This document shows positions 15,118-25,862 of a stretch of DNA of 64,000 nt, one piece after another. The notes beneath the pieces are model-generated. The model saw only the letters and a list, made by a program, of their open reading frames with translations. It ran no database searches and had not been told where the DNA came from. The translations under genes and the position numbers were made by a program. Each line of letters opens with the position of its first letter. Position 1 is the stretch's first letter. This DNA comes from Pseudomonas sp. DTU_2021_1001937_2_SI_NGA_ILE_001 (lineage in GTDB: Bacteria > Pseudomonadota > Gammaproteobacteria > Pseudomonadales > Pseudomonadaceae): the NCBI RefSeq assembly GCF_032463525.1, contig NZ_CP135971.1, forward strand, positions 2,170,001-2,234,000. The letters run 5' to 3'.

Positions 15118-18100
15118 TCAGCGATACTGGAGAAAGACGTTCTCCCTGCCGAACTGGTCACGCAGGGCCTGAATCAGGTTGTCTGCGGGATCGATTCGCC
15201 ATTCTTCGCCAAATTGCAGAACCGCTCTGGCGTCCTGCCCGGTGTAGTCCAGGGTGATCGGGCAGGCGCCGCGATGGCGCCGGCAAAGGTCGCCCAGCCA
15301 GCGCAGCCGGTCGCCCTTGAGCGCCTGGGCATTCACCGTCAGGCGCAGGCTTTCGGCGAGGCCTGTACGCGCGTCTTCGATACTCATGACACGCTTGGCC
15401 CGCAGACGCAGGCCACCGGAAAAGTCGTCGTGGCTCACCTCGCCTTCGACCACCACGATCGCATCGGTCTGCAGCAGCGACTGCGCCGAATGGAAGGCCT
15501 CGGCGAACAGCGAGGCCTCGATGCGTGCCGAGCGATCGTCGAGGGTGATGAAGCCCATCTTGTCGCCCTTCTTGTTCTTCATCACCCGCAAGGCGATGAC
15601 CAGGCCAGCCACTGTCTGGGTATCGCGAGCCGGCTTGAGATCGATGATGCGCTGCCGGGCGAAGCGGCGAATCTCGCCTTCGTATTCGTCGATGGGGTGG
15701 CCGGTAAGGTACAGACCGAGGGTTTCCTTCTCGCCGCGCAGACGCTCCTTGAGCGTGATTTCCCGTGCCTTGCGGTGGTTGGCGTAGACATCGGCATCTT
15801 CGGCTTCGAACAGTCCGCCGAACAGGTCCGAGTGACCGCTGTCACGGCTGCGCGCGGTCTGCTCGGCCGCCTGGATGGCCTCTTCGAGCGCGGCCAGCAG
15901 CACCGAGCGATTGCGGTCGATGTTGGCCTGGTAGGCCTTGGGCTCCAGCTCGAAGTAAGGACCCAGACGGTCCAGAGCGCCGCTGCGGATCAGGCCATCG
16001 AGGGTACGTTTATTGACGCGCTTGAGGTCGACCCGAGCGCAGAAGTCGAACAGGTCCTTGAACGGGCCATCCTTGCGCGCCTCGGTAATGGCTTCCACCG
16101 GGCCTTCGCCGACGCCCTTGATCGCGCCCAGGCCGTAGATGATCCGACCATCGTCGCTGACCGTGAACTTGAACTCGGAGATGTTCACGTCTGGCGCATC
16201 GAGGCGCAGCTTCATGCTGCGCACTTCCTCGATCAGGGTCACGACCTTGTCGGTGTTGTGCATATCCGCCGACAGCACCGCCGCCATGAATGGCGCCGGG
16301 TAGTGCATCTTCAGCCAGGCGGTCTGGTACGAGACCAGGCCATAGGCGGCCGAGTGGGATTTGTTGAAACCGTAGCCGGCGAACTTTTCCACCAGGTCGA
16401 AGATGTTACCCGCCAGGTCGGCATCGATATTGTTGGCCTTGCAGCCATCGATGAAGCTGCCGCGCTGCTTGGCCATTTCCTCGGGCTTCTTCTTGCCCAT
16501 GGCGCGGCGCAGCATGTCCGCACCACCGAGGGTATAGCCGGCCATGACCTGGGCGATCTGCATCACCTGTTCCTGGTACAGGATGATGCCGTAGGTCGGC
16601 GCCAGTACCGGTTGCAGGCCTTCGTACTGGTAGTCCGGGTGCGGGTAGGCCAGTTCGGCACGACCGTGCTTGCGGTTGATGAAGTCGTCGACCATGCCCG
16701 ATTGCAGCGGGCCGGGACGGAACAGCGCCACCAGTGCGATGAGGTCTTCCAGGCAGTCGGGCTTGAGCTTCTTGATCAGCTCCTTCATGCCCCGCGATTC
16801 GAGCTGGAACACTGCCGTGGTTTCGGCACGTTGCAGCAGCTCGTAGGTCGGCTTGTCATCCAGCGGGATGAAGGCGATGTCCAGCGGGTCCTGGCCATCG
16901 CGCTGGCGGTCACGGTTGATGGTCTCCAGGGCCCAGTCGATGATGGTCAGGGTCCGCAGGCCGAGGAAGTCGAACTTCACCAGACCCGCCGCCTCGACGT
17001 CATCCTTGTCGAACTGGGTCACCAGGCCGTCGCCGGCCTCGTCGCAATAGATCGGCGCGAAGTCGGTGAGCTTGGTTGGCGCGATCACCACGCCACCGGC
17101 GTGCTTGCCGACGTTACGCACCACGCCTTCGAGCTTGAGGGCCATCTCCCAGATTTCTGCCGCTTCCTCGTCGTTCTTGAGGAAGTCGCGCAGGATCTCT
17201 TCCTGCTCGTAGGCCTTCTCCAGGGTCATGCCTACTTCGAAGGGGATCATCTTCGACAGGCGGTCAGCCAGGCCATAGGACTTGCCCTGCACCCGCGCCA
17301 CGTCACGCACCACCGCCTTGGCCGCCATGGACCCGAAGGTGATGATCTGGCTGACCGCGTTACGGCCGTACTTCTCGGCCACGTAGTCGATGACCCGGTC
17401 ACGACCGTCCATGCAGAAGTCGACGTCGAAGTCGGGCATCGAGACCCGTTCCGGGTTGAGGAAACGCTCGAACAGCAGGTCGTAGGCCAGCGGGTCGAGG
17501 TCGGTGATCTTCTGCACGTAGGCCACCAGCGAACCGGCACCCGAACCCCGGCCAGGGCCGACCGGCACGCCGTTGCTCTTGGCCCACTGGATGAAGTCCA
17601 TCACGATGAGGAAGTAACCGGGAAAACCCATCTGGATGATGATGTCCAGCTCGAAGTTGAGCCGGTCGATATACACCTGCTTGCGTTCGAGGTAATTCTC
17701 CGAATCCGGCGGCAGCAGCACGGAAAGGCGTTCTTCCAGGCCGTCGAAGGACACCTTGCGGAAATATTCGTCGATGGTCATGCCATCGGGAATCGGGAAG
17801 TTGGGCAGGAAGTAGGTGCCCAGCTTGACGTCGATGTTGCAGCGCTTGGCGATCTCGACGGTGTTTTCCAGCGCCTCGGGCAGGTCGCTGAACAGCTCGG
17901 CCATTTCCGCCGCGCTCTTGAGGTACTGCTGGTCGCTGTAGTTGCGCGAGCGCCGCGGGTCATCCAGGGCCCGACCCTCACCGATGCATACGCGGGTCTC
18001 GTGGGCCTCGAAATCTTCCTGGCGCAGGAAGCGCACATCGTTGGTCGCCACCAGCGGCGCGCCATGACGGTCGGCCAGGGCTACCGCGGCATGCAGATGC

Positions 18101-18636
18101 TCTTCGTCGTTGACCCGATTGGTGCGCTGCACTTCGATGTAGAAGCGCTCGGGGAACACAGCCATCCATTCGCGCAGCAGCTCGTCGGCCTCACCGGGGT
18201 TCCCGGCGAGCAGCGCCATGCCGATCTCGCCCTCCTTGGCTGCGGAAAGCGCAATCAGGCCTTCGCTGGCCTGGGCCACCCACTCACGCTGGACAACGAT
18301 CTGGCCATTGCTCTGCCCTTCGGTGAAACCACGGGAGATCAGCTCGGTGAGGTTGCGGTAGCCTTGCGGATTCATCACCAGCAGGCTCAGGCGGCTGAGC
18401 GGCGCATCGGCACTCTTGCCGGCCAGCCACAGGTCGGCGCCACAGATCGGTTTGATGCCCGCGCCCTGCGCCGCCTTGTAGAACTTGACCAGGGAGCACA
18501 TGTTGCTCTGGTCGGTGACCGCCACGGCAGGCATGTTCATGCCGGCCAGCGCCTTGACCAGCGGCTTGACCCGGACCAGGCCGTCTACCAGCGAGTATTC
18601 GGTATGCAGGCGCAGATGAACGAAAGAAGCCGACAT
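15118..18636 (-). CDS. dnaE: DNA polymerase III alpha subunit
   Basis: 1172 aa, the replicative polymerase. An N-terminal PHP domain (VHLRLHTEYSLVDG) is followed by the polymerase core with catalytic aspartates D402 and D404 in PDFDVDF, then helix-hairpin-helix, OB-fold and tau-binding C-terminal regions. Length fits DnaE1. It lies 66 bases after rnhB in the lpx-rnhB-dnaE order conserved in gammaproteobacteria. Confidence 0.98.
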   Translation of the reverse strand: MSASFVHLRLHTEYSLVDGLVRVKPLVKALAGMNMPAVAVTDQSNMCSLVKFYKAAQGAGIKPICGADLWLAGKSADAPLSRLSLLVMNPQGYRNLTELISRGFTEGQSNGQIVVQREWVAQASEGLIALSAAKEGEIGMALLAGNPGEADELLREWMAVFPERFYIEVQRTNRVNDEEHLHAAVALADRHGAPLVATNDVRFLRQEDFEAHETRVCIGEGRALDDPRRSRNYSDQQYLKSAAEMAELFSDLPEALENTVEIAKRCNIDVKLGTYFLPNFPIPDGMTIDEYFRKVSFDGLEERLSVLLPPDSENYLERKQVYIDRLNFELDIIIQMGFPGYFLIVMDFIQWAKSNGVPVGPGRGSGAGSLVAYVQKITDLDPLAYDLLFERFLNPERVSMPDFDVDFCMDGRDRVIDYVAEKYGRNAVSQIITFGSMAAKAVVRDVARVQGKSYGLADRLSKMIPFEVGMTLEKAYEQEEILRDFLKNDEEAAEIWEMALKLEGVVRNVGKHAGGVVIAPTKLTDFAPIYCDEAGDGLVTQFDKDDVEAAGLVKFDFLGLRTLTIIDWALETINRDRQRDGQDPLDIAFIPLDDKPTYELLQRAETTAVFQLESRGMKELIKKLKPDCLEDLIALVALFRPGPLQSGMVDDFINRKHGRAELAYPHPDYQYEGLQPVLAPTYGIILYQEQVMQIAQVMAGYTLGGADMLRRAMGKKKPEEMAKQRGSFIDGCKANNIDADLAGNIFDLVEKFAGYGFNKSHSAAYGLVSYQTAWLKMHYPAPFMAAVLSADMHNTDKVVTLIEEVRSMKLRLDAPDVNISEFKFTVSDDGRIIYGLGAIKGVGEGPVEAITEARKDGPFKDLFDFCARVDLKRVNKRTLDGLIRSGALDRLGPYFELEPKAYQANIDRNRSVLLAALEEAIQAAEQTARSRDSGHSDLFGGLFEAEDADVYANHRKAREITLKERLRGEKETLGLYLTGHPIDEYEGEIRRFARQRIIDLKPARDTQTVAGLVIALRVMKNKKGDKMGFITLDDRSARIEASLFAEAFHSAQSLLQTDAIVVVEGEVSHDDFSGGLRLRAKRVMSIEDARTGLAESLRLTVNAQALKGDRLRWLGDLCRRHRGACPITLDYTGQDARAVLQFGEEWRIDPADNLIQALRDQFGRENVFLQYR

Positions 18637-18702
18637 GAAGATCCTATAGCGCGTGGACAGGTGAAACGAAGGTCGGGATTGTACCCAGCCCGGCGGGAAA
18701 CG

Positions 18703-19344
18703 TCAGTCCTGCAGCAAGCCGGCCGAACTGAGCGGTGCGGCCACCGCCAGCGCCTCCCAAGCGGCACGCACCGGAGCGAACGAGCGCCGATGGATCGGCG
18801 TGGGGCCCAGACGCGCCAGGGCTTCCAGATGAACGGGTGTCGGGTAGCCCTTGTGCCCGCCCATGCCATAGCCGGGATAGACCAGCTCCAGCTCGGCCAT
18901 TTCCCGGTCACGACTGACCTTGGCCAGGATCGACGCCGCCGCGATGGCTGGCACCCTGGCGTCACCCTGCACCACCGGCGCACTGGGCACCGCCAGCTTC
19001 GGACAGCGGTTGCCGTCGATCAGCGCCAGTTTCGGCGTGACGCTCAGCCCCTCGACGGCGCGCTGCATGGCCAGCATGGTGGCATGCAGGATGTTCAAGC
19101 GGTCGATCTCCTCCACCTCGGCACGAGCGATGCACCAGGCCAGGGCCTTTTCACGAATTTCGTCGAACAGCTTCTCGCGGCGCGCCTCAGTGAGCTTTTT
19201 CGAGTCGTTGAGACCCAGAATCGGCCGCGCCGGGTCGAGAATCACCGCCGCCGTGACCACCGGGCCACACAAAGGCCCACGCCCGACTTCGTCGACACCG
19301 GCAACCAGGTCTTCGACCAGGGTGAAATCCAGGCCCATCTGCAT
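18703..19344 (-). CDS. rnhB: Ribonuclease HII
   Basis: 213 aa. It cuts RNA in RNA-DNA hybrids, including single ribonucleotides misincorporated in [18 protein letters not shown] holds the metal-binding D18 and E19, and [10 protein letters not shown] holds another acidic residue. The ATG at 19344 has GAGGGAG upstream; an upstream in-frame TTG at 19359 is less likely. It begins 18 bases after the lpxB stop. Confidence 0.96.
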   Translation of the reverse strand: MQMGLDFTLVEDLVAGVDEVGRGPLCGPVVTAAVILDPARPILGLNDSKKLTEARREKLFDEIREKALAWCIARAEVEEIDRLNILHATMLAMQRAVEGLSVTPKLALIDGNRCPKLAVPSAPVVQGDARVPAIAAASILAKVSRDREMAELELVYPGYGMGGHKGYPTPVHLEALARLGPTPIHRRSFAPVRAAWEALAVAAPLSSAGLLQD

Positions 19345-19362
19345 GCTGCGCTCCCTCAAGGT

Positions 19363-20502
19363 TCAGGGTTCAGGGTTACGGCCGACCAGCTCGAGCACCG
19401 CGCGGGCCGCCTGGTTCGAGGCGTCGAGGCGCAAGGTGCGGTGGATCTGGTCGAAGCCTTCGGTCTGCCCGAGGCCGCCATCGATCAACGGCAGCATCTG
19501 CCGGGCGAGCGCCTCCGGGGTCGCGTCGTCCTGCAACAGCTCGGGCACCAGCAAGCGACCGGCCAACAGGTTGGGCAACGACACGTAGGGACTTTTCACC
19601 AAGCGCTTGAGAATCCAGAAGGTCAGCGGCGCCAGACGGTAGGCAACGACCATCGGACGCTTGTACAGCAGGGCTTCGAGGGTCGCCGTGCCCGAAGCGA
19701 TCAACACGGCGTCGCAGGCGGACAGGGCGAGGTGCGAACGGCCATCGAGCAGGGTCAGCGGCAAGTCTCGCCCCTGCAACAGCTGCTCGATCTGCGCACG
19801 CCGGGCAGCACTGGCACAAGGCAACACGAAGCGCAGGTCAGGACGTTCGGCGAGCAGGCGCTGCGCGGTATCGAAGAACAACGCGCCAAGGCGCCCTACT
19901 TCGCCACCGCGACTGCCCGGCATCAAGGCCACCAGCGGCCCGTCACCCAGGCCCAGCTCGGCGCGGGCGGCGGCACGGTCGGCTTCCAGGGGAATGGTGT
20001 CGGCCAACGGATGGCCGACAAAGCGTACCGGCACGCCCTGTTCTTCGTAGAAGCGCGCCTCGAACGGCAGCAGGGTCAGCATCAGGTCGCAGCCTTCGCG
20101 GATCTTCAGCACCCGCTTCTGGCGCCAGGCCCATACCGACGGGCTGACGTAATGCACGGTCTTGATCCCGACACGGCGCAGCTGCAGTTCGATATTGAGG
20201 GTGAAATCCGGCGCATCGATGCCGATGAACACATCAGGGCGCTCGGCGATCAGGGTCTTGATCAGTTCCTTGCGCTTGGCGAGCAGCTCACGCAGACGCC
20301 CGAGCACCTCCACCAGGCCCATGACCGACAGACGCTCCATGGGGAAATAGGACTGCATGCCCTCGGCTTCCATCAGCGGCCCGCCGACGCCAATGAACGT
20401 GGCGTCGGGGTAGCGCGTCTTGATGGCGCGCATCAGGCCGGAGCCGAGGATATCACCGGACGCCTCGCCGGCGACCAGAGCGATACGCAATGCCTGGCTC
20501 AT
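19363..20502 (-). CDS. lpxB: Lipid-A-disaccharide synthase
   Basis: 379 aa, GT19 glycosyltransferase. It joins UDP-2,3-diacylglucosamine and lipid X into the tetra-acyl disaccharide 1-phosphate at the inner face of the inner membrane. The N-terminus [17 protein letters not shown] and the [10 protein letters not shown] motif are family signatures. It starts two bases after the lpxA stop, so translation is likely coupled. Confidence 0.97.
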   Translation of the reverse strand: MSQALRIALVAGEASGDILGSGLMRAIKTRYPDATFIGVGGPLMEAEGMQSYFPMERLSVMGLVEVLGRLRELLAKRKELIKTLIAERPDVFIGIDAPDFTLNIELQLRRVGIKTVHYVSPSVWAWRQKRVLKIREGCDLMLTLLPFEARFYEEQGVPVRFVGHPLADTIPLEADRAAARAELGLGDGPLVALMPGSRGGEVGRLGALFFDTAQRLLAERPDLRFVLPCASAARRAQIEQLLQGRDLPLTLLDGRSHLALSACDAVLIASGTATLEALLYKRPMVVAYRLAPLTFWILKRLVKSPYVSLPNLLAGRLLVPELLQDDATPEALARQMLPLIDGGLGQTEGFDQIHRTLRLDASNQAARAVLELVGRNPEP

Positions 20503-20504
20503 GG

Positions 20505-21281
20505 TCAGCGCGTGATGCCGCGGGTCGAGGACTGAATCGACTGCAGGAACATCGCCACCTCAGGGTGCGCGGCGGCGAGGTCGGCCAGGGCGATGATCGC
20601 CTGTTCGACGATCAGCCCCTGGCGGTAGACGATCTTGTAGGCCTTGCGCAGCGCGTGAATGGCCTCTTCCGAGAAACCACGCCGGCGCATGCCTTCGAAG
20701 TTCATGCTGCGCGCCTCGGCGGGGTTGCCGAACACGGTGACGAACGCTGGAACGTCCTTGCCGATGGCCGTGCCCATGCCGGAGAAGCTGTGGGCACCGA
20801 TGTGGCAATACTGGTGGACCAGGGTGTAGCCGGACAGGATGGCCCAGTCATCGACGTGCACATGCCCGGCCAGCGCGGTGTTGTTGACCAGAATGCAGTG
20901 GTTGCCGATCACGCTGTCGTGGCCGATGTGGGCATAGGCCATGATCAGGTTGTGGTCGCCCAGGGTGGTTTCGGCGCGATCCTGCACGGTGCCACGGTGA
21001 ATGGTCACGCCTTCGCGGATCACGTTGTGATCACCGATCACCAAGCGCGTGTCTTCACCCTTGTACTTGAGGTCAGGGGTGTCTTCACCGACCGAGGAGA
21101 ACTGGTAGATGCGGTTGTGCCGACCGATACGCGTCGGGCCACGCACGATCACGTGGGGGCCGATCACTGTACCCTCGCCGATTTCCACACCAGGTCCGAT
21201 GATCGACCACGGGCCGACCTCCACGTTGTCAGCCAGGATGGCCGTCGGATCGATGATGGCGCGAGGGTCGATCAAACTCAT
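20505..21281 (-). CDS. lpxA: UDP-N-acetylglucosamine acyltransferase
   Basis: 258 aa. First step of lipid A synthesis: transfer of a 3-hydroxyacyl chain from acyl carrier protein to UDP-GlcNAc. The protein is a left-handed beta-helix of hexapeptide repeats (many IGxxxxI turns). The catalytic histidine is probably H121 in AHIGHD, equivalent to E. coli H125. The start overlaps the fabZ stop by four bases (ATGA). Confidence 0.97.
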   Translation of the reverse strand: MSLIDPRAIIDPTAILADNVEVGPWSIIGPGVEIGEGTVIGPHVIVRGPTRIGRHNRIYQFSSVGEDTPDLKYKGEDTRLVIGDHNVIREGVTIHRGTVQDRAETTLGDHNLIMAYAHIGHDSVIGNHCILVNNTALAGHVHVDDWAILSGYTLVHQYCHIGAHSFSGMGTAIGKDVPAFVTVFGNPAEARSMNFEGMRRRGFSEEAIHALRKAYKIVYRQGLIVEQAIIALADLAAAHPEVAMFLQSIQSSTRGITR

Positions 21282-21718
21282 AGTTCGCGTTCCGCACAGA
21301 TGATTTCAGCCGAGCAGACCGACTTGCCATCGACCGAAGCCTGGCATTCGAATTTCCAGATCTGCCGCTTGCGGCTGACGAACTTGGCTTCCAGGGTCAA
21401 CTGGTCGCCTGGCACCACCGGCTGGCGGAAACGCAGTTTGTCCGAACCCACGAAGTAGTAGAGCGTGCCATCGGATGGCTTGGCATCAAGCATCTTGAAA
21501 CCCAGGATACCTGCCGCCTGGGCCATGGCCTCGATGATCAGCACGCCCGGCATGATCGGGTGCTGAGGGAAATGGCCATTGAAGAAGGGCTCGTTGACGC
21601 TGACATTCTTGTAGGCGCGAATGCTCTGGTTCTCGAGATCCAGCTCCGCCACACGATCCACCAACAGGAACGGGTAACGATGAGGCAGGTATTCGCGAAT
21701 TTCGTTGATGTCCATCAT
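21278..21718 (-). CDS. fabZ: 3-hydroxyacyl-[acyl-carrier-protein] dehydratase FabZ
   Basis: 146 aa hot-dog fold enzyme that dehydrates 3-hydroxyacyl-ACP in fatty acid synthesis. It competes with LpxA for the same 3-hydroxyacyl-ACP, so its place in the lpx operon balances lipid A against phospholipid. The catalytic pair is H49 ([12 protein letters not shown]) and E63. An ATG directly after the first would remove only one residue. The 105-base gap to lpxD contains alternative hairpins. Confidence 0.97.
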   Translation of the reverse strand: MMDINEIREYLPHRYPFLLVDRVAELDLENQSIRAYKNVSVNEPFFNGHFPQHPIMPGVLIIEAMAQAAGILGFKMLDAKPSDGTLYYFVGSDKLRFRQPVVPGDQLTLEAKFVSRKRQIWKFECQASVDGKSVCSAEIICAEREL

Positions 21719-21774
21719 TTCGAGGGGAAGCCTGTAGTAAAGAAAGAGAGCGCTCTCAGGGCGCCCTTCTACAA

Positions 21775-21827
21775 ATATCAGGGGCCAGCCTAGCAGCCAG
21801 GCCCGCCTGATATGAAAAAGATATCAG
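21775..21827 (-). repeat. Two mutually exclusive stem-loops between lpxD and fabZ
   Basis: The word ATATCAG or its complement occurs at 21775-21781, 21807-21813 and 21821-21827. In a minus-strand RNA, 21821-21827 can pair with 21807-21813 around a U-rich loop (7 bp, including the lpxD stop). Alternatively 21806-21813 can pair with 21775-21782 (8 bp) around a GC-rich inner stem. Both cannot form at once. The second is followed by TTG, not a long T run. Confidence 0.6.
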
Positions 21828-22879
21828 CCATCAGATGAAGCATTGGCGTCGCAGGTCACGGTCTCGACGATCTTTTCCAGTTTCTGCAGCCGACGCGCCA
21901 TGTCGTCGAGCTTGCGGATGCGCGCGGCACTCTTGCGCCATTCGGCAGCCGGCTGCATGGCCGTACCCGACGAATAGGAGCCGGGCTCGGTGATCGAATG
22001 GGTCACCATTGTCATGCCAGTGATGAACACGCCGTCGCAGATATCGATATGGCCGACCAGCCCGACACCGCCGGCCAGCATGCAGTGCTTGCCGATACGG
22101 GTGCTGCCGGAGATGCCAACACAGGCGGCCATGGCCGTGTGGTCTCCCACCTGGACGTTGTGGGCGATCTGGATCTGGTTGTCCAGTTTCACGCCATTGC
22201 CGATCCGGGTGTCGGCCAGCGCACCGCGGTCGATGGCGGTATTCACGCCGATCTCCACGTCATCACCGATCACCACGCCACCAATCTGGGCAATCTTCTG
22301 CCATACGCCTTTTTCGTTGGCGAAGCCGAAGCCTTCACCTCCGAGAACGGCGCCAGACTGGATGACCACCCGCTGACCGATGCGCACGTCGTGGTACAGC
22401 GTGACGCGCGGCGCCAGCCAACCGCCTTCGCCGATCACACTGCGCGCGCCGATGAAGCAATGCGCGCCCAGGGTGACACCGGCACCAATGCGCGCGGCGC
22501 TTTCGATCACCACGTACGGGCCGATGCTCGCCGTAGGGTCGACCTGCGCATCTTCCGCCACACAGGCCGTCGGGTGGATACCGGCCGCCGCCTTGGGCTT
22601 GGGATCGAACAGGTGCGAGATGCGCGCATAGGCCAGGTAAGGGTCGGCGATCAGCAGCGCGTCACCGGCGTAGCCTTCGGCATCGGCCGGCTTGAGCAGC
22701 ACGGCACCGGCCTGGGTGTCGGTGAGGAACTTGCGGTACTGGGGATTGGCCAGGAAGCTGAGCTGAGTCGGGCCGGCCTCTTGCAGCGTGGCCAGCCCGT
22801 CGATGTCCTTGTCCTTGTCGCCACGCAGCGTGGCGCCTAGGAACTCGGCCAGCTGGCCGAGCTTGATGGGGGCGCTCAT
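21824..22879 (-). CDS. lpxD: UDP-3-O-(3-hydroxyacyl)glucosamine N-acyltransferase
   Basis: 351 aa. Third step of lipid A synthesis: N-acylation of UDP-3-O-acylglucosamine. An N-terminal uridine-binding domain is followed by a left-handed beta-helix of hexapeptide repeats; [11 protein letters not shown] contains the conserved catalytic-site histidine. The C-terminal helix ([11 protein letters not shown]) is usual. It begins two bases after the skp stop. Confidence 0.97.
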   Translation of the reverse strand: MSAPIKLGQLAEFLGATLRGDKDKDIDGLATLQEAGPTQLSFLANPQYRKFLTDTQAGAVLLKPADAEGYAGDALLIADPYLAYARISHLFDPKPKAAAGIHPTACVAEDAQVDPTASIGPYVVIESAARIGAGVTLGAHCFIGARSVIGEGGWLAPRVTLYHDVRIGQRVVIQSGAVLGGEGFGFANEKGVWQKIAQIGGVVIGDDVEIGVNTAIDRGALADTRIGNGVKLDNQIQIAHNVQVGDHTAMAACVGISGSTRIGKHCMLAGGVGLVGHIDICDGVFITGMTMVTHSITEPGSYSSGTAMQPAAEWRKSAARIRKLDDMARRLQKLEKIVETVTCDANASSDG

Positions 22880-22881
22880 GG

Positions 22882-23385
22882 TTACTTCAGCTGGTTCATA
22901 CGCTCGATGACCTGGCGGGTCACGTCGTACTGAGGCTTGACGTCGATGACGGCGCCACGCTCGAACACCAGGTCATAACCGCCTTTCTTGATCACTTCTT
23001 CGACGGCCTGGTCCAGCTTGGGCTTGAGCTGCTTGAGCATTTCGCGGTCAGCCACAGCCTTGGCTTCGTTCAGTTCCTTGGACTGGAACTGGAAGTCACG
23101 GGCCTTCTGCTTGAATTCCAGCTCCAGGCGCTCGCGCTCCTGCTGGGCCATCTTGTCACCGCCGCTTACCAGACGGTCCTGGATGCCCTTGGCGCTGGTT
23201 TCCAGGCTCTTGAGCTTGGTCAGTTGCGGGCCGAACTTCTTCTCGGCATCCACGGCGTACTTCTTCGCTGCGTCGGACTCCAGCAGGGCCATCTGGTAGT
23301 TCAGCACGGCAATCTTCAGGTCGGCGAATGCCGGAGTTGCAACCAGAACGGTGGCCAGCAGGGCCAATTGGGTCAACTTACGCAC
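22882..23385 (-). CDS. skp: Periplasmic chaperone Skp/OmpH
   Basis: 167 aa. It holds unfolded outer-membrane proteins on their way to the BAM complex. The signal peptide is cleaved at ATPAFA|D (after residue 21). The mature part is mostly helical and Lys/Glu/Gln-rich, with long coiled-coil arms (about 45-130), as in trimeric Skp. It lies 43 bases after bamA, the classic bamA-skp-lpxD order. Confidence 0.95.
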   Translation of the reverse strand: MRKLTQLALLATVLVATPAFADLKIAVLNYQMALLESDAAKKYAVDAEKKFGPQLTKLKSLETSAKGIQDRLVSGGDKMAQQERERLELEFKQKARDFQFQSKELNEAKAVADREMLKQLKPKLDQAVEEVIKKGGYDLVFERGAVIDVKPQYDVTRQVIERMNQLK

Positions 23386-23428
23386 GATACACTCCTACAG
23401 AATTCGTTATCGTTTCGCGAACCAGACC

Positions 23429-25810
23429 TTAGAAGGTCTGGCCCAGGGAGAATTGGAAGACCTGGGTTTCGGCATCCGAATCCGGTTTCTTGACCGGCAT
23501 CGCCAGAGCGAAGCTGAGCGGGCCCAGGGCAGTGATCCAGGTTACGCCGACACCCACGGAGCTGGCCATGCCGGAGAAGTCGATATTGCGGCACTCGACT
23601 TTCTGCCCGGTGCTTGGAACCGTACGGTTGGAATCGCAGTTGGTGTCGAACACGTTACCCACGTCCCAGAACAGCGAGGTGCGCAGGGAACGTTGGTCCT
23701 TGATGAACGGCAGCGGGAACATCAGCTCCACGCCACCCTGTACCAGGGCGTTGCCACCGAACGGCAGCGGGTCCTGGTCCGGGTCGAGCAGCGTGCCACG
23801 GGCGGCGTTCTCGCGACTCGGCGTACTGCGCGGCCCGAGGGTGCTGTCCTTGAAGCCACGTACCGAGTTGAAGCCACCGGCGTAGTAGTTCTCGTAGAAC
23901 GGCAGGCCGTCTGTGGAGCCATAACCGTCACCGTAGCCCAGCTCGGTGTGCAGGCGCAGGGTGTAGGTGTCGTTGATCGGATAGAAGTACTGGCCACGGT
24001 AGTCGAGTTTGAAGAACGACAGGTCGCTGCCCGGAATGGTCGATTCCAGCACCAGACTCTGGGAGTGGCCACGGGTCGGCAGTACGCCTTTGTTCAGGGT
24101 CGACTCGGACCAGCCGATGGACGCCTTGAAGTTCAGGAAGCTGGTGCCTTCGCGGTCGATGAAGTCGAAGATCTCGTCGACGGTGTACTTGCCGGTCTTG
24201 ATCTTGTCCTGCTGGACGTTCAGGCCGTAGGTCAGGCGCGAGGTCTCGCTGATCGGGTAGCCGAGGCTGACACCGGCGCCCAGGCTGTCTACCGCGTAGC
24301 TCGCCACGTCGACGTCGAGGTCGTCGTAGTTGGTGCTGCGATAGAAGGCGTTGTAGCCCAGACTGACACCGTCCGGCGTCCAGTACGGATCGACGTAGCT
24401 GAAGTTGTAGCGGCTCTGGTATTCGCTGCGGGTCAGGCCGATGCTGACCTTGTTACCGGTGCCGAGGAAGTTGTTCTGGCTGATCGAACCACCGAGGATC
24501 AGGCCGGCGCTCTGGGCGAAACCGACGCTGGCGGTGATCGAGCCGGAAGCCTGTTCTTCAACCGCGTAGTTCACGTCTACCTGGTCATCGGTACCCGGCA
24601 CGGCCGGGGTCTCGACGTTGACTTCCTTGAAGAAGCCCAGGCGATCCAGACGGGTTTTAGACTGGTCGATCAAATAAGTCGAAGCCCAGCCGCCTTCCAT
24701 CTGGCGCATTTCGCGACGCAGCACTTCGTCGGCGGACTTGGTGTTGCCGCGGAAGTTGATGCGGTTGACATAGGCACGCTTGCCCGGATCGACGACGAAG
24801 GTGATGTCGACGGTGTGATCTTCGTCATTGGGCTTCGGCACGCCGTTGACGTTGGCGAAGGTGTAGCCTTCGTTACCCAGACGACGGGTGATGAGTTCGG
24901 AGGTGGTGGTCATCACCTTGCGCGAGAACACCTGGCCAGGCTGCACCAGCATCAGCGACTTGACCTGATCCTCGGGGACCTTCAGATCGCCGCTGAGGTT
25001 GACCGACTTGACGCTGTACTTCTCGCCTTCGTTGATGTTGACGGTGATGTACACGCTTTTCTTGTCGGGCGTGATGGACACCTGGGTCGAGGCGATGTCC
25101 ATGTTGATGTAGCCGCGATCGAGGTAGTAGGAACGCAGGCGCTCCAGGTCACCGGAGAGTTTTTCGCGGGCGTACTTGTCGTCGTTCTTGAAGAACGACA
25201 GCCAGTTGGTGGTCTTGAGTTCGAACAGGTCGATCAGGTCCTGGTCGGGGAATACGGTATTGCCCACCACGTTGATGTGCTGGATGGCCGCAACGGTGCC
25301 TTCGTTGATGTTGATCTTCAGGCCAACGCGGTTGCGCGGCTGGGGCACGACTTCGGCATCGACTTCGGCAGAGTAGCGGCCTTGGGCCACGTACTGGCGC
25401 TGCAGCTCGTTGCGCACGCCTTCGAGGGTGGCACGCTGGAAGATCTCGCCTTCGGCCAGGCCGGACTGTTTCAGGCCCTTCATGAGGTCTTCAGTAGAGA
25501 TCGCCTTGTTGCCTTCGATCTCGATGCTGGCAACCGAAGGACGCTCGACTACAGTGATAACCAGCACGTTGCCATCACGGCCCAGCTGGATGTCCTGGAA
25601 AAAGCCGGTCTTGAACAGCGCACGGGTCGCTTCCACCAGACGGCCATCATCCGCCTGCTCACCGACGTTCAATGGCAGTGCGCCGAAGACGCTGCCGGCG
25701 GAAACCCGCTGCAGGCCATTGACACGGATATCGGAGATGGTGAAGGACTCGGCGTGAACTTCAGCAATCATCAGTACGGCAAGAGCCGCAGTTAGCAGCA
25801 GACGTTTCAT
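23429..25810 (-). CDS. bamA: Outer membrane protein assembly factor BamA
   Basis: 793 aa Omp85 protein, the core of the BAM machine that inserts beta-barrels into the outer membrane. Signal peptide cleaved after HA (residue 20); five POTRA domains (about 22-420) and a 16-strand barrel (about 425-793) with the loop-6 motif VRGF at 650-653. The last residue is phenylalanine (FSLGQTF), the usual barrel signal. A terminator at 25834-25862 lies just upstream, so the gene probably has its own transcription signals. Confidence 0.97.
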   Translation of the reverse strand: MKRLLLTAALAVLMIAEVHAESFTISDIRVNGLQRVSAGSVFGALPLNVGEQADDGRLVEATRALFKTGFFQDIQLGRDGNVLVITVVERPSVASIEIEGNKAISTEDLMKGLKQSGLAEGEIFQRATLEGVRNELQRQYVAQGRYSAEVDAEVVPQPRNRVGLKININEGTVAAIQHINVVGNTVFPDQDLIDLFELKTTNWLSFFKNDDKYAREKLSGDLERLRSYYLDRGYINMDIASTQVSITPDKKSVYITVNINEGEKYSVKSVNLSGDLKVPEDQVKSLMLVQPGQVFSRKVMTTTSELITRRLGNEGYTFANVNGVPKPNDEDHTVDITFVVDPGKRAYVNRINFRGNTKSADEVLRREMRQMEGGWASTYLIDQSKTRLDRLGFFKEVNVETPAVPGTDDQVDVNYAVEEQASGSITASVGFAQSAGLILGGSISQNNFLGTGNKVSIGLTRSEYQSRYNFSYVDPYWTPDGVSLGYNAFYRSTNYDDLDVDVASYAVDSLGAGVSLGYPISETSRLTYGLNVQQDKIKTGKYTVDEIFDFIDREGTSFLNFKASIGWSESTLNKGVLPTRGHSQSLVLESTIPGSDLSFFKLDYRGQYFYPINDTYTLRLHTELGYGDGYGSTDGLPFYENYYAGGFNSVRGFKDSTLGPRSTPSRENAARGTLLDPDQDPLPFGGNALVQGGVELMFPLPFIKDQRSLRTSLFWDVGNVFDTNCDSNRTVPSTGQKVECRNIDFSGMASSVGVGVTWITALGPLSFALAMPVKKPDSDAETQVFQFSLGQTF

Positions 25811-25833
25811 GAAGTCCTTTTATTCCAACTGGC

Positions 25834-25862
25834 AATAAACAAACTGCCGCGTAAAGCGGCAG
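25834..25862 (-). terminator. Rho-independent terminator between rseP and bamA
   Basis: CTGCCGC, a five-base loop and GCGGCAG form a 7-bp GC-rich stem followed on the minus strand by TTTGTTTATT. A second small hairpin (TTCGCT/AGCGAA, 25864-25879) sits just before it, directly after the rseP stop. It lies in the 72-base gap before bamA and should end or weaken transcription from rseP. Confidence 0.8.

Noticed and set aside
15214-20535. 1773-codon open frame on the plus strand across dnaE, rnhB and lpxB
   Set aside because: It is antisense to three well-supported genes, is rich in low-complexity Gln/His/Arg/Gly, and has no recognisable domain.
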